Shown piece after piece: positions 27,640 to 37,681 of a stretch of 64,000 bases of DNA. The position numbers were made by a program, and so were the translations under genes. Location of the stretch: NCBI RefSeq assembly GCF_036670025.1, contig NZ_CP137640.1, positions 1,770,001 through 1,834,000 of the forward strand, read 5' to 3'. The stretch is from Bacillus_BD oryzisoli. GTDB lineage: Bacteria > Bacillota > Bacilli > Bacillales > Cytobacillaceae. Each line of letters opens with the position of its first letter. Within the stretch, counting starts at the first letter, position 1. A model generated the notes under the pieces. It searched no databases, was not told the origin of the DNA, and saw nothing but the letters and a program-made list of their open reading frames with translations.

Positions 27640-30053
27640 TGGCAGTAGCGAAAGTGATCGTCGATGTACCGGCAAAGCAAACAAACAGACCCTTTGATTA
27701 TGCTATACCCGAAAGGCTCAAAAGTGTTTTAATGCCTGGAATGCGTGTCATTGTTCCGTTTGGTCCTCGTAACATTCAGGGATTTGTCATTGATATCGTC
27801 GCAGAATCACAGTTTTCCAAGCTAAGAGAAATCATAGAGCTGATGGATATTGAACCTGTTTTGAATGAGGAGCTTCTTATGCTGTCGGATTGGTTAACGG
27901 AAAAGACATTGTGCTATAAGATATCGGCCTTTCAAGTCATGCTCCCGCCTGCATTAAAAGCAAAATATGAGAAAAAAGTAAGATTGAAAAACCGCTCACA
28001 GCTTGCCATGCTTTCTCCTGTTTTACAATCTCTTTTTTCTAGCGATGACGTCATAAAGTGGGAGGAAGTAAGTAAAGGGAACGAGCTTTCTGTCATCCAA
28101 AAGGAAATTGCAAACGGTGTGCTTGAAGTTTTGTATGAAGTGAATGAAAGAGTAAAAAAGAAAACAATCAAGATGATCGCACCAGCTGTTTCAAACGAGG
28201 AGCTGCAAGCAATTCGCTCAGAGTTTCCAAGCCGCAGTGTAAAGCAGCTGAAGCTAATTGATTATTTTATTGAACACAGCGAGCCAATTGAAAGACAAAA
28301 AATCATGTCCATTGTAGGCGTTTCAAGCGGCGTCATTAAAGGACTGCTTGAGAAAGGCATCTTAACGGAACGAACCAAGGAAGTTTATCGTGATCCATAT
28401 AGGGATCGTGATATTGAGAGAACAACACCGTTAGAGCTGACGAATGATCAAGCACAAGCCATTCAGCCGATTTTGGCTGCTATCGAAGAGAAAAAACATG
28501 ATGTTTTCCTTTTATATGGTGTGACTGGAAGCGGAAAAACGGAAGTGTACTTACAATCGATTCAACGGGTACTTGAGGATGGAAGAGAAGGTATTGTCCT
28601 CGTTCCGGAGATTTCACTGACCCCGCAGATGGTCAATCGATTTAAAGGGCGTTTTGGAGATATGGTTGCGGTTCTTCATAGCGGACTGTCAGTCGGAGAA
28701 AAATACGATGAATGGCGAAAAATTCAACGAAAGGAAGTAAAGGTGGTAGTTGGAGCGCGTTCGGCCATCTTTGCTCCCTTTGAAAACCTCGGGATTATTA
28801 TTATTGATGAGGAGCATGAAACAAGCTACAAGCAGGAAGATAACCCTAGGTACCATGCGCGTGATGTAGCAATCGAAAGGGCAAAGCGATACAACTGTCC
28901 GGTGGTGCTAGGAAGTGCGACACCTTCACTTGAAACCTTTGCCCGGGCGAAAAAGGGTGTTTATCAGCTTTTAACCTTGTCAAAACGAATGAATGAGCGT
29001 AGTTTGCCAACTGTGAACATCGTTGATATGCGTGAAGAGCTAAGAGAAGGCAACCGTTCGATGTTTTCTCGTGACCTGCATGAAAAACTACAAAGTCGTC
29101 TAGAGAGAAAAGAACAGACTGTCCTGTTTTTGAATAAGCGGGGACATTCTTCCTTTGTCATGTGCCGTGACTGCGGGCTTGTGCTTCAATGTCCGAATTG
29201 TGATATTTCTTTAACCTATCACCGCTTTAATGAGCAGATGAAATGTCATTATTGCGGTTTTGAAGCAGGTGTTCCAACCACCTGTCCGGAATGTGCCAGT
29301 GATCATATTCGTTATTTCGGGACCGGTACACAAAAGGTTGAAGAAGAAATTGCAAAAATTTTCCCCGAGGCAAAGGTTATTCGAATGGATGTAGATACGA
29401 CGTCTAGAAAAGGGGCACACGAAAAGCTTTTAACGGAATTTCAGGAAGGCCATGCTGATATTTTACTTGGTACGCAAATGATTGCCAAAGGGCTGGACTT
29501 TCCCAATATTACATTAGTTGGTGTATTATCAGCTGATACAATGCTCCATTTGCCTGATTTTCGTTCTTCGGAAAAGACCTTCCAGTTATTAACACAGGTA
29601 AGCGGTCGGGCAGGGAGGCATGAGCTTGCCGGTGAAGTTGTGATTCAAACATATACACCAGAGCATTACAGTATTGAGCTCGCAGGTCAACAGGATTATG
29701 ATCAATTTTACCAGCGGGAAATGATGATCCGGAAGATTCATAAATACCCGCCTTTTTATTATATTGCCTTAATCACCGTCAGCCATGAAGAGCTCATGAA
29801 GGCAGTTGATGTAACAGAGAAAATAACGAAGTATATTACATCAAGACTTTCAAAGGCAGCAGTCGTTTTAGGTCCTGTTGCATCACCGATTCCAAGACTG
29901 AATAATCGTTACCGTTATCAATGCTTAATTAAATATAAACGTGAACCGAAATTAACTGAGACCTTAAAAGCTATCCTGGACCACCATCAACAGGATATGC
30001 ACAATTCAGGTCTGCAAATAGCCATTGACAAGAACCCATATATTCTTATGTAA
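27639..30053 (+). CDS. priA: Primosomal protein N' (PriA helicase)
   Basis: Encodes 804 aa of a superfamily 2 DNA helicase that reloads the replisome at stalled or collapsed forks. The N-terminal 3'-DNA-binding domain is followed by Walker A GVTGSGKTEVYL and the DEEHE box. Four zinc-binding Cys pairs follow (CRDC, CPNC, CHYC, CPEC), then helicase motifs V-VI (GTQMIAKGLDFPN and QVSGRAGR). The ATG at 27639 follows AAAGGAA and overlaps the coaBC stop by one base. Confidence 0.97.
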   Translation: MAVAKVIVDVPAKQTNRPFDYAIPERLKSVLMPGMRVIVPFGPRNIQGFVIDIVAESQFSKLREIIELMDIEPVLNEELLMLSDWLTEKTLCYKISAFQVMLPPALKAKYEKKVRLKNRSQLAMLSPVLQSLFSSDDVIKWEEVSKGNELSVIQKEIANGVLEVLYEVNERVKKKTIKMIAPAVSNEELQAIRSEFPSRSVKQLKLIDYFIEHSEPIERQKIMSIVGVSSGVIKGLLEKGILTERTKEVYRDPYRDRDIERTTPLELTNDQAQAIQPILAAIEEKKHDVFLLYGVTGSGKTEVYLQSIQRVLEDGREGIVLVPEISLTPQMVNRFKGRFGDMVAVLHSGLSVGEKYDEWRKIQRKEVKVVVGARSAIFAPFENLGIIIIDEEHETSYKQEDNPRYHARDVAIERAKRYNCPVVLGSATPSLETFARAKKGVYQLLTLSKRMNERSLPTVNIVDMREELREGNRSMFSRDLHEKLQSRLERKEQTVLFLNKRGHSSFVMCRDCGLVLQCPNCDISLTYHRFNEQMKCHYCGFEAGVPTTCPECASDHIRYFGTGTQKVEEEIAKIFPEAKVIRMDVDTTSRKGAHEKLLTEFQEGHADILLGTQMIAKGLDFPNITLVGVLSADTMLHLPDFRSSEKTFQLLTQVSGRAGRHELAGEVVIQTYTPEHYSIELAGQQDYDQFYQREMMIRKIHKYPPFYYIALITVSHEELMKAVDVTEKITKYITSRLSKAAVVLGPVASPIPRLNNRYRYQCLIKYKREPKLTETLKAILDHHQQDMHNSGLQIAIDKNPYILM

Positions 30054-30136
30054 ATAGGAAAATGTATATTAAATGTTATGATTCAAGAAAATTGGAAAAA
30101 CTATTAAGAAAAGAGAAATAAGGGGAGGAACCACAT

Positions 30137-30622
30137 TTGGCAGTTAAAAAGATTGTAATGCATCCGGCAGAGATTTTAGAACAGCCTTGCAAACCAGTAA
30201 CAGCCTTTAATAATAAATTAAAAAAGCTGTTGAATGATATGTATGATACAATGATTGAATTTGATGGAGTCGGTTTGGCCGCGCCGCAAATCGGTGTGGA
30301 TGAACAAATTGCCATCGTTGATATTGATGATGGCTCCGGAACAATTGAAATGATCAATCCGGAAATCCTTGAAACAAAAGGTGAACAAACAGGTGTTGAA
30401 GGTTGTTTAAGCTTTCCAGGTTTGTATGGAGAAGTAAGCCGACCTTACTATGTAAAAGTTAAAGCACAGGACAGGAAAGGAAGACCCTTTACAATTGAAG
30501 CTGAAGACTTTCTCGCCCGTGCCATTCAGCATGAAATAGACCATCTGCACGGTATCTTGTTTACATCAAAGGTATCAAGATATATAGATGAAAAAGAACT
30601 TCAGGAGGTGGAAGGAGAATGA
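30137..30622 (+). CDS. def: Peptide deformylase
   Basis: Encodes 161 aa. It removes the N-terminal formyl group from nascent proteins. All three motifs are intact: GVGLAAPQIG (44-53), EGCLS (88-92, metal-ligand Cys90) and HEIDH (132-136, two His ligands and catalytic Glu). The start is TTG after GGGGAGG. It overlaps fmt by 4 nt, pairing the enzymes that add and remove formyl groups. Confidence 0.96.
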   Translation: MAVKKIVMHPAEILEQPCKPVTAFNNKLKKLLNDMYDTMIEFDGVGLAAPQIGVDEQIAIVDIDDGSGTIEMINPEILETKGEQTGVEGCLSFPGLYGEVSRPYYVKVKAQDRKGRPFTIEAEDFLARAIQHEIDHLHGILFTSKVSRYIDEKELQEVEGE

Positions 30623-31575
30623 CCAAAATTGTTTTTATGGGGACACCGGATTTTTCTGTTCCGGTTTTAAGACAAATCATTTCGGATGGCTATCATGTGA
30701 TTGGCGTTGTCACACAGCCGGATAGACCAGTAGGCAGAAAAAAAGTTCTTACACCGCCTCCGGTTAAAGTTGAAGCGACCAATCAAGGCATCCCGGTTTT
30801 TCAGCCAGAAAAAATCAGCCGTCCGGAAGAACTGCAGCCCATTTTGGACTTACAGCCGGATTTAGTTGTAACAGCTGCTTTCGGACAAATTTTGCCAAAG
30901 GAGCTGCTTGAAGCGCCGCGCTACGGCTGCATCAATGTGCATGCCTCGCTTTTACCGGAGCTTCGCGGGGGAGCACCCATTCACTATGCCATATTACAAG
31001 GGAAAGAAAAAACCGGTATCACCATTATGTATATGGCTGAAAAATTGGATGCAGGCGATATTTTAACACAAGTAGAGGTTCCGATTTTGGAACATGATAA
31101 TGTAGGAACCATGCATGACAAGTTAAGTGAAGCAGGGGCAAAGCTGCTATCAGAAACATTACCAAAGCTTCTAAACGGTGAGCTTACATCGATTCCACAA
31201 AATGAAGCGGAAGCTACCTTTGCTTCCAATATCAAAAGAGAGCAGGAGAAAATCGATTGGACAAAGCCCGGTGAAACGATCTACAACCATATCCGCGGTC
31301 TAAATCCATGGCCTGGAGCTTATACAACTATAAAGGGGAATGTTTTGAAAATTTGGCAGTCCGAGAAAGTTTCCACACATGGGCATGAATCACCTGGAAC
31401 GATTGTTAGAATTGAAGAAGATGGTTTTATTGTCGCAACAGGTAATCAGACGGCGATAAAAGTAACGGAACTGCAGCCATCAGGCAAGAAAAAAATGTCT
31501 GCCAGTCAATTTTTAAGAGGTGCCGGAAGCGATTTGACGATAGGTAATCAATTAGGGGATCTTTATGAAAAATAA
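30619..31575 (+). CDS. fmt: Methionyl-tRNA formyltransferase
   Basis: Encodes 318 aa. It formylates initiator Met-tRNA using 10-formyl-tetrahydrofolate. The catalytic region NVHASLLPELRGGAPIH (Asn and His) and the folate-site Asp in EKLDAGDIL are present. The C-terminal tRNA-binding domain covers about 205-315. It overlaps def (4 nt) and rsmB (11 nt), suggesting coupled translation. Confidence 0.96.
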   Translation: MTKIVFMGTPDFSVPVLRQIISDGYHVIGVVTQPDRPVGRKKVLTPPPVKVEATNQGIPVFQPEKISRPEELQPILDLQPDLVVTAAFGQILPKELLEAPRYGCINVHASLLPELRGGAPIHYAILQGKEKTGITIMYMAEKLDAGDILTQVEVPILEHDNVGTMHDKLSEAGAKLLSETLPKLLNGELTSIPQNEAEATFASNIKREQEKIDWTKPGETIYNHIRGLNPWPGAYTTIKGNVLKIWQSEKVSTHGHESPGTIVRIEEDGFIVATGNQTAIKVTELQPSGKKKMSASQFLRGAGSDLTIGNQLGDLYEK

Positions 31576-32914
31576 ACAAAAAAATGTTCGTGAAGCAGTG
31601 CTTGAGATTTTGGAGCTGATTGAGAAAAATCAATCTTATAGTAATTTGCTATTAAATCATGCAATCAAAAAAAATGAACTCGATCCGAAAGACATTGGGC
31701 TATTAACAGAGTTAACATACGGTACCCTGCAAAGAAAAATGACACTTGATTTTTTTCTCTCACCCTTTTTAATGAAAAATAAAAAGCTGGAAAATTGGGT
31801 TAGACAATTGTTAAGGATGACTGTCTATCAAATGGTTTATTTAGACAAAATTCCTGACAGGGCAGCCATCTTTGAGGCAGTCGAGATTGCCAAAAAGCGT
31901 GGACATAAAGGAATTTCAAGTCTTGTTAATGGGGTTCTTCGCAGCATTCAAAGAGAAGGACTTCCATCCTTCGAGGCAATCGATGATCCCATTGAAAGGC
32001 TGGCTGTTTCTACGAGTCATCCGCTCTGGCTTGTTAAACGGTGGGTCAGACAGTTTGGTTACGAAGAAACGAAAGAGATGTGTGAGCTCAATTTAACAGC
32101 CCCGGTTATGACCGGACGTGTGAATACAACCAAAATAAGCCGGGAAAAATGTTTAGCACTTTTGGAGGAAGAAGGGTTTTCTGTTGAAGCAAGCACTGTA
32201 GTACCTGAAGCGATACTATGCTACAAAGGAAATCTTGCTAACTCCAATGTTTTTAAACAGGGATTCATAACGATTCAGGATGAAAGCTCAATGCTTGTTG
32301 CTCTTTCTCTCGGAGTCAATGAGAATCAGCATGTGCTTGATGCCTGTGCGGCACCTGGCGGTAAAACAACACATATTGCAGAAAAATTAAATAGAACCGG
32401 TGAAGTTATTTCTCTTGATTTACATGAACATAAGGTAAAGCTGATACGTGAGAATGCTGCACGATTGGGTTTATCTAACATTAAGGCGGAAACACTTGAC
32501 AGCCGGCATGTACAGGATCATTTTGAAAAAGAGTCTTTTGATCGGATTCTTTTGGATGCCCCCTGTTCGGGTCTTGGCGTCCTAAGGCGAAAACCGGATA
32601 TTAAATATACTAAAAAAGAAGAAGATGTATTTCAACTGCAAAAAATTCAAAAAACATTACTAGATTCTGTTTCCCCTTTATTAAAAAAAGGTGGTATTCT
32701 AGTTTACAGTACGTGTACAATTGACCAGGAAGAAAATCATCAGGTCGTTGAAGCATTTTTAAAACAGCATCCTGAATTTGAGAGAGACGATTCAGTAAGA
32801 GACAGAATGCCTGATCCTATTAGACCAATAGTAAAAAATGGTGAAATGCAAATTTTGCCTCAGCATATGAATTCAGACGGCTTTTATATAGCTTGTTTAA
32901 GGAAGAAGGTGTAA
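31565..32914 (+). CDS. rsmB: 16S rRNA (cytosine-967-C5)-methyltransferase
   Basis: Encodes 449 aa. An N-terminal NusB-like RNA-binding domain (about 1-140) precedes the RsmB/Nop2 methyltransferase domain. The SAM-binding motif LDACAAPGGKTTHIA is near residue 258. The two motif cysteines are Cys334 in DAPCSG and Cys384 in YSTCTI. It modifies C967 (E. coli numbering) of 16S rRNA by family analogy. The stop is immediately followed by rlmN. Confidence 0.95.
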   Translation: MKNKQKNVREAVLEILELIEKNQSYSNLLLNHAIKKNELDPKDIGLLTELTYGTLQRKMTLDFFLSPFLMKNKKLENWVRQLLRMTVYQMVYLDKIPDRAAIFEAVEIAKKRGHKGISSLVNGVLRSIQREGLPSFEAIDDPIERLAVSTSHPLWLVKRWVRQFGYEETKEMCELNLTAPVMTGRVNTTKISREKCLALLEEEGFSVEASTVVPEAILCYKGNLANSNVFKQGFITIQDESSMLVALSLGVNENQHVLDACAAPGGKTTHIAEKLNRTGEVISLDLHEHKVKLIRENAARLGLSNIKAETLDSRHVQDHFEKESFDRILLDAPCSGLGVLRRKPDIKYTKKEEDVFQLQKIQKTLLDSVSPLLKKGGILVYSTCTIDQEENHQVVEAFLKQHPEFERDDSVRDRMPDPIRPIVKNGEMQILPQHMNSDGFYIACLRKKV

Positions 32915-34006
32915 ATGATGGAGAAGACAACTAAAACTGAGAGTAAAACAGAATTAATTCAAAAACCCTCCATCTATTCTTTGCAGCTTTCAGAGTTAAA
33001 GGAATGGTTGAAAGAATATAATGAGAAAGCATTTAGAGCAGAGCAGATTTTTGATTGGTTATATAAAAAAAGAGTAAGTGATTTTGCTCAAATGAGTAAT
33101 TTATCGAAGAATTTACGGGATATCCTTTCGGAGCATTTTACGTTGACAACGTTAAAGACAATCATTCAGCAGGAGTCGGCAGACGGTACGATTAAATTTT
33201 TATTTGAACTTCATGACGGCTATTCGATTGAGACGGTTTTAATGCGTCATGACTATGGAAATTCGGTTTGCGTAACGACCCAGGTTGGCTGCCGGATCGG
33301 CTGTACATTCTGTGCATCAACACTTGGCGGCTTGAAAAGACACCTAGAAGCAGGCGAAATTGTTGCTCAAGTCGTAAAAGTTCAACAGGCACTTGATGAA
33401 ACAGATGAACGAGTCAGTTCGATCGTGATTATGGGAATCGGTGAGCCGTTTGATAACTTCGACAACATGCTCTCCTTTTTGAAGATTATTAACCATGATC
33501 AAGGGTTAAATATTGGAGCAAGGCATATAACGGTTTCCACGAGCGGGATTATTCCGAAAATCTATCAATTTGCTGATGAGAATCTGCAAATAAATTTTGC
33601 TATTTCTTTGCATGCTCCAAATACCGAATTACGCAGCCGTTTAATGCCGATTAATAAAGCATATAAACTGCCTGATTTAATGAAGGCTGTTCGTTACTAT
33701 ATTAATAAAACAGGGCGCCGGGTCAGCTTTGAATATGGGTTATTCGGGGGGGTCAACGATCAGGTTGAACATGCGAAAGAATTAGCTCAATTAATAAAAG
33801 GGTTAAAATGTCATGTGAACTTAATACCGGTTAATTATGTTCCTGAACGAGATTATGTCCGTACACCACGTGATCAGATTTTCCTTTTTGAAAAAACATT
33901 GAAGGATGCCGGTGTGAATGTAACGATTCGCCGGGAACAAGGCTCAGATATTGATGCAGCATGCGGACAGCTTCGGGCAAAGGAAAGGAAAGAAGAGACG
34001 AGGTGA
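32915..34006 (+). CDS. rlmN: Dual-specificity 23S rRNA/tRNA adenine-C2 methyltransferase
   Basis: Encodes 363 aa of a radical-SAM enzyme that methylates A2503 of 23S rRNA and A37 of some tRNAs. The CX3CX2C iron-sulfur triad is Cys126-Cys130-Cys133 (GCRIGCTFC). The methyl-carrying cysteine is Cys350 in DIDAACGQL. An N-terminal helix-hairpin domain (about 20-100) is present. ATG 32915 or the adjacent ATG 32918 may start it. It ends 4 nt before prpC. Confidence 0.96.
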   Translation: MMEKTTKTESKTELIQKPSIYSLQLSELKEWLKEYNEKAFRAEQIFDWLYKKRVSDFAQMSNLSKNLRDILSEHFTLTTLKTIIQQESADGTIKFLFELHDGYSIETVLMRHDYGNSVCVTTQVGCRIGCTFCASTLGGLKRHLEAGEIVAQVVKVQQALDETDERVSSIVIMGIGEPFDNFDNMLSFLKIINHDQGLNIGARHITVSTSGIIPKIYQFADENLQINFAISLHAPNTELRSRLMPINKAYKLPDLMKAVRYYINKTGRRVSFEYGLFGGVNDQVEHAKELAQLIKGLKCHVNLIPVNYVPERDYVRTPRDQIFLFEKTLKDAGVNVTIRREQGSDIDAACGQLRAKERKEETR

Positions 34007-34010
34007 ATGT

Positions 34011-34769
34011 ATGAAGGCTATTTTCGTAACAGATAAAGGAAAAATACGGCAGCATAATGAAGATAGCGGCGGTGTATTTCTAAGTCCGTCTGGGCAGCGT
34101 CTTGCTATTGTTGCAGACGGGATGGGAGGACACCGTGCAGGTGATGTAGCGAGTAAAATGGCACTAGATAAGCTGCAAGATGATTGGAGAAAATCAGAAC
34201 AGATTGAGACAGCAGACCAAGCCGAGAAGTGGCTGAAGGACCATATTAATCAAGTCAATATGGTCCTTTATGAACATTCGAAAATACATCCCGAATGCGA
34301 AGGAATGGGGACAACAATTGTGGCGGCAATCATTACTGAATTATTTTCTACCATCGCCCATATTGGAGACAGCCGCTGCTATATTTTAAATGAGTCTGGA
34401 TTTTCACAAGTTACGGAAGATCATTCGCTTGTTAATGAGCTTGTCCGATCCGGAGAAATTTCGAAAGCAGATGCAGAAAACCATCCGCGTAAGAATGTCC
34501 TTTTAAGAGCGTTAGGTACAGAGACATCAGTTGAAATGGACATAAAAACGATTCTTTTTGAAGAGGGTGATCGACTCTTACTATGTTCTGATGGATTATC
34601 CAATAAGGTGACGGAAACAGAATTAGTTCAGATACTGCAAAAGGATCAAACAATAGAGGAAAAGGCAAATTCACTTGTAAGGCTTGCTAATGATCATGGC
34701 GGTGAGGATAATATTTCTTTGATTATTGTTGAATATGATCCGAGTGGTCCTAAGGGTGATGACCAATGA
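34011..34769 (+). CDS. prpC: PP2C-type serine/threonine phosphatase PrpC
   Basis: Encodes 252 aa. PPM-family metal-site motifs are RQHNEDSGG, VADGMGGH (Asp36), GDSRCY, EDHSLVNELVRSGEI and SDGLSN. It dephosphorylates PrkC and its substrates in the cytoplasm. The ATG at 34011 follows GAGGTG; a longer open frame from 33951 overlaps rlmN and lacks a site. It overlaps prkC by 4 nt, so kinase and phosphatase are made together. Confidence 0.95.
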   Translation: MKAIFVTDKGKIRQHNEDSGGVFLSPSGQRLAIVADGMGGHRAGDVASKMALDKLQDDWRKSEQIETADQAEKWLKDHINQVNMVLYEHSKIHPECEGMGTTIVAAIITELFSTIAHIGDSRCYILNESGFSQVTEDHSLVNELVRSGEISKADAENHPRKNVLLRALGTETSVEMDIKTILFEEGDRLLLCSDGLSNKVTETELVQILQKDQTIEEKANSLVRLANDHGGEDNISLIIVEYDPSGPKGDDQ

Positions 34770-36745
34770 TGATTGGAAAACGAATAAGCGGTCGTTATAA
34801 AATATTAGAGATGGTTGGCGGAGGAGGCATGGCTAATGTCTATTTAGCACATGATATGATCCTTGACAGAGATGTGGCAGTTAAGGTTCTTCGGCTTGAC
34901 TTTGCCAATAATGAGGAATTTATTCGCCGGTTTCACAGGGAAGCTCAATCGGCGACAAGCCTTGCCCATCCAAATATTGTGAATATCTTCGATGTCGGAG
35001 AAGAGGATGATTCCATTTATTATATTGTCATGGAATATGTGAAAGGACAAACCCTCAAAGAATACATACAAAAACATTCACCCATTCCTGTTGAACATGC
35101 TCTTGATATTATGCTGCAGCTGACATCAGCCATTTCCCATGCACATCAAAACCATATTATTCATCGGGATATTAAACCACAGAATATTCTTGTGGATGAG
35201 AAAGGCAATGTCAAAATTACCGATTTCGGCATCGCCATGGCATTAAGTGCAACAAGCATCACGCAAACAAATTCAGTACTCGGCTCTGTTCACTATTTAT
35301 CACCAGAGCAGGCTAGGGGCGGAGTTGCCACCAATAAATCGGATATTTATTCACTCGGTATCGTAATGTTTGAATTATTAACAGGAAGGCTGCCTTTTTC
35401 CGGAGAATCAGCTGTTTCTATTGCACTAAAGCATTTGCAGTCTGAGACGCCTTCATTAAGAAGATGGAATCCCTCTATTCCACAAAGTGTTGAAAATATT
35501 GTGTTAAAAGCGACAGCTAAGGATCCTTTCCATCGTTATGCAACAGTCGAAGAGATGGAAGATGATATAAGAACAGCTTTAGAACCAGAACGTTTGGATG
35601 AGCCTAAATTTTCTGTACCGCTTGATGAGGATGCAACGAAAGCCATACCTATTATTACGGATGATCGGCCTTATTCTAATTTTGATGAAACTATTATTCA
35701 TGGAAAAGAGCCCAAGCTGCATTCTGAAACGATACCAATAACAGAAACTGAGAATGGGAAGACTAAAAAGAAGAAACGAAAGAAATTACCGATTATATTA
35801 TTTTCTATTTTAAGCATTTTAATTATTCTTGCTGTATTAACAATAACAGTTTTACCAGCTCTTTTTTCGCCAAAGGAAATTGAGATTCCGGATGTATCAG
35901 GCATGGAACTGGACCAAGCTGTTTCAGAGCTAGTTACCGCTGGATTTGTGATTGGTGAAACTAAAGAGATAAGCGATGAGGAATTGGAAGAAGGGTATGT
36001 AGTTAAAACGGATCCGAAAGCAGGGAAAAAGGTTAAGGAAGGGACAAAAGTTACGATTTTTGAAAGCTCTGGAAAAGAAACATTTGAATTATTGGATTAT
36101 ACCGACAGACTGTATGATGATGTCGTAACCGTTTTGAAAGAAAAAGGCTTTAAAGATATTAAGAAAAAAGAAATTTTTGATGATGAGGCTCCAGCTGGAA
36201 CGATCATCGAGCAAAATTATCCTGCCGGCGAAGATGTCATACCTGATGAAACCATTCTTGAATTCACCATTTCTAAAGGACCTTCGTTGATTGAAGTAAA
36301 GGACTTAACCGGGAATAATGCTTCTGCTGTTCAAACTTACGCTGCATCTGAGGGGTTAGAGGTTGATGTTTCGCAGGAGGAATTCAGTGATACTGTCGCT
36401 AAAGGTCTTGTGATATCACAAACACCGGCACCTGGCACAGCTGTGAAAAAAGGCTCAAAAATAACCGTTATCATTTCAAAGGGTCCTGAGGAAATACCGC
36501 CAAAGACAGTCACAAAGGAAATTGATATTCCTTATGAGCCTGAAGTGGAGGGCTTGCCCCAGGAGGTTCAAATCTATATTGAAGATATGAACAACAGTAT
36601 GACTGTACCGTTTGATACATTCTATATTCAAGAAAATACAAGAAAAGAAATTGAATTAACGATTGTAAAAGGTGAAGATGCAGGTTATAAAGTGATGCGT
36701 GATAAAAATGTCATCCTTGAAGAAGCTGTAACATATCCGGAATAA
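34766..36745 (+). CDS. prkC: PASTA-domain serine/threonine protein kinase PrkC
   Basis: Encodes 659 aa. The N-terminal kinase domain has a Gly-rich loop VGGGGMANVY, Lys40, HRDIKPQN (133-140) and DFG (153-155), with a Ser/Thr-rich activation loop after it. A Lys-rich stretch and one transmembrane helix (about 341-367) lead to three extracellular PASTA repeats (about 371-575) and a further C-terminal domain. In Bacillus, PrkC senses muropeptides through PASTA and promotes spore germination. The start may be either of two tandem ATGs (34766 or 34769). Confidence 0.96.
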   Translation: MMIGKRISGRYKILEMVGGGGMANVYLAHDMILDRDVAVKVLRLDFANNEEFIRRFHREAQSATSLAHPNIVNIFDVGEEDDSIYYIVMEYVKGQTLKEYIQKHSPIPVEHALDIMLQLTSAISHAHQNHIIHRDIKPQNILVDEKGNVKITDFGIAMALSATSITQTNSVLGSVHYLSPEQARGGVATNKSDIYSLGIVMFELLTGRLPFSGESAVSIALKHLQSETPSLRRWNPSIPQSVENIVLKATAKDPFHRYATVEEMEDDIRTALEPERLDEPKFSVPLDEDATKAIPIITDDRPYSNFDETIIHGKEPKLHSETIPITETENGKTKKKKRKKLPIILFSILSILIILAVLTITVLPALFSPKEIEIPDVSGMELDQAVSELVTAGFVIGETKEISDEELEEGYVVKTDPKAGKKVKEGTKVTIFESSGKETFELLDYTDRLYDDVVTVLKEKGFKDIKKKEIFDDEAPAGTIIEQNYPAGEDVIPDETILEFTISKGPSLIEVKDLTGNNASAVQTYAASEGLEVDVSQEEFSDTVAKGLVISQTPAPGTAVKKGSKITVIISKGPEEIPPKTVTKEIDIPYEPEVEGLPQEVQIYIEDMNNSMTVPFDTFYIQENTRKEIELTIVKGEDAGYKVMRDKNVILEEAVTYPE

Positions 36746-36797
36746 GGAAGGCAGATCCGCCTTGCTTATTCGAAAAATGAATTAAGGGAGCGTTGCT

Positions 36798-37679
36798 ATG
36801 CCTGAAGGCAAGATTGTTAAAGCGTTGAGTGGTTTTTATTATGTTTTAAGTAATGATAAATTAGTTCAATGCCGCGGTCGAGGAGTTTTTCGTAAAAATA
36901 AAATTACTCCGTTAGTCGGTGATGAAGTTGTCTTTCAAGCTGAAAATGATACGGATGGATACATCCTTGAGATAAAGGAGAGAAAAAATGAGTTAGTTCG
37001 TCCTCCGATCGCAAATGTTGACCAGGCTATTCTCGTTTTTTCGGCGGTAGAACCCAATTTTAGTACAGCTTTGTTGGATCGGTTTCTCGTTTTGATTGAA
37101 TACAATCGAATCCGCCCATTAATTTGTATTACAAAAATGGATTTGGCAAGCGAAACTGAAAAGATCAACATCCGAAATTTTGCAGCTGACTATAAAAAAG
37201 CAGGCTATGATGTTCTATTAACCTCTTCAGAAACAGAGGAGGGGATTAACGAACTGTTTCCTTATATAAAAGGAGAAATCTCCGTCTTTGCTGGTCAGTC
37301 GGGGGTTGGTAAATCATCTTTATTAAATGTGCTGCGTCCTGACTTAAGCTTAAAAACAAATGATATTTCTAATCATCTTGGAAGGGGAAGACATACAACA
37401 CGACATGTTGAGCTCATCCATATAGGTGAGGGTCTTGTAGCAGATACGCCGGGATTTAGTTCGTTAGAATTTAGCGAAATTGAGCCCGAAGATTTAAATT
37501 TCTGTTTTCCTGAAATTCAACAACTAAGTGAAGAATGCAAGTTCCGCGGCTGTCTGCATATTTCTGAGCCGAAATGTGCAGTTAAATCTGCTTATGATAA
37601 CGGGGAACTTCCAGGCTACAGGTACGAACATTATTTAGAGTTTCTTGATGAAATAAAAAATAGAAAGCCGAGGTATTAA
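36798..37679 (+). CDS. rsgA: Ribosome small-subunit GTPase RsgA (CpgA/YloQ)
   Basis: Encodes 293 aa of a circularly permuted GTPase. An N-terminal OB fold (about 1-65) precedes G4 (TKMD), then G1 (GQSGVGKSSLLN), G2 and G3 (DTPGFSS). A C-terminal zinc knuckle has the pattern C...C.H.....C (CKFRGCLHISEPKC). It acts in late 30S subunit assembly. It lies 2 nt before rpe and follows prkC, as in B. subtilis. Confidence 0.97.
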   Translation: MPEGKIVKALSGFYYVLSNDKLVQCRGRGVFRKNKITPLVGDEVVFQAENDTDGYILEIKERKNELVRPPIANVDQAILVFSAVEPNFSTALLDRFLVLIEYNRIRPLICITKMDLASETEKINIRNFAADYKKAGYDVLLTSSETEEGINELFPYIKGEISVFAGQSGVGKSSLLNVLRPDLSLKTNDISNHLGRGRHTTRHVELIHIGEGLVADTPGFSSLEFSEIEPEDLNFCFPEIQQLSEECKFRGCLHISEPKCAVKSAYDNGELPGYRYEHYLEFLDEIKNRKPRY

Positions 37680-37681
37680 AG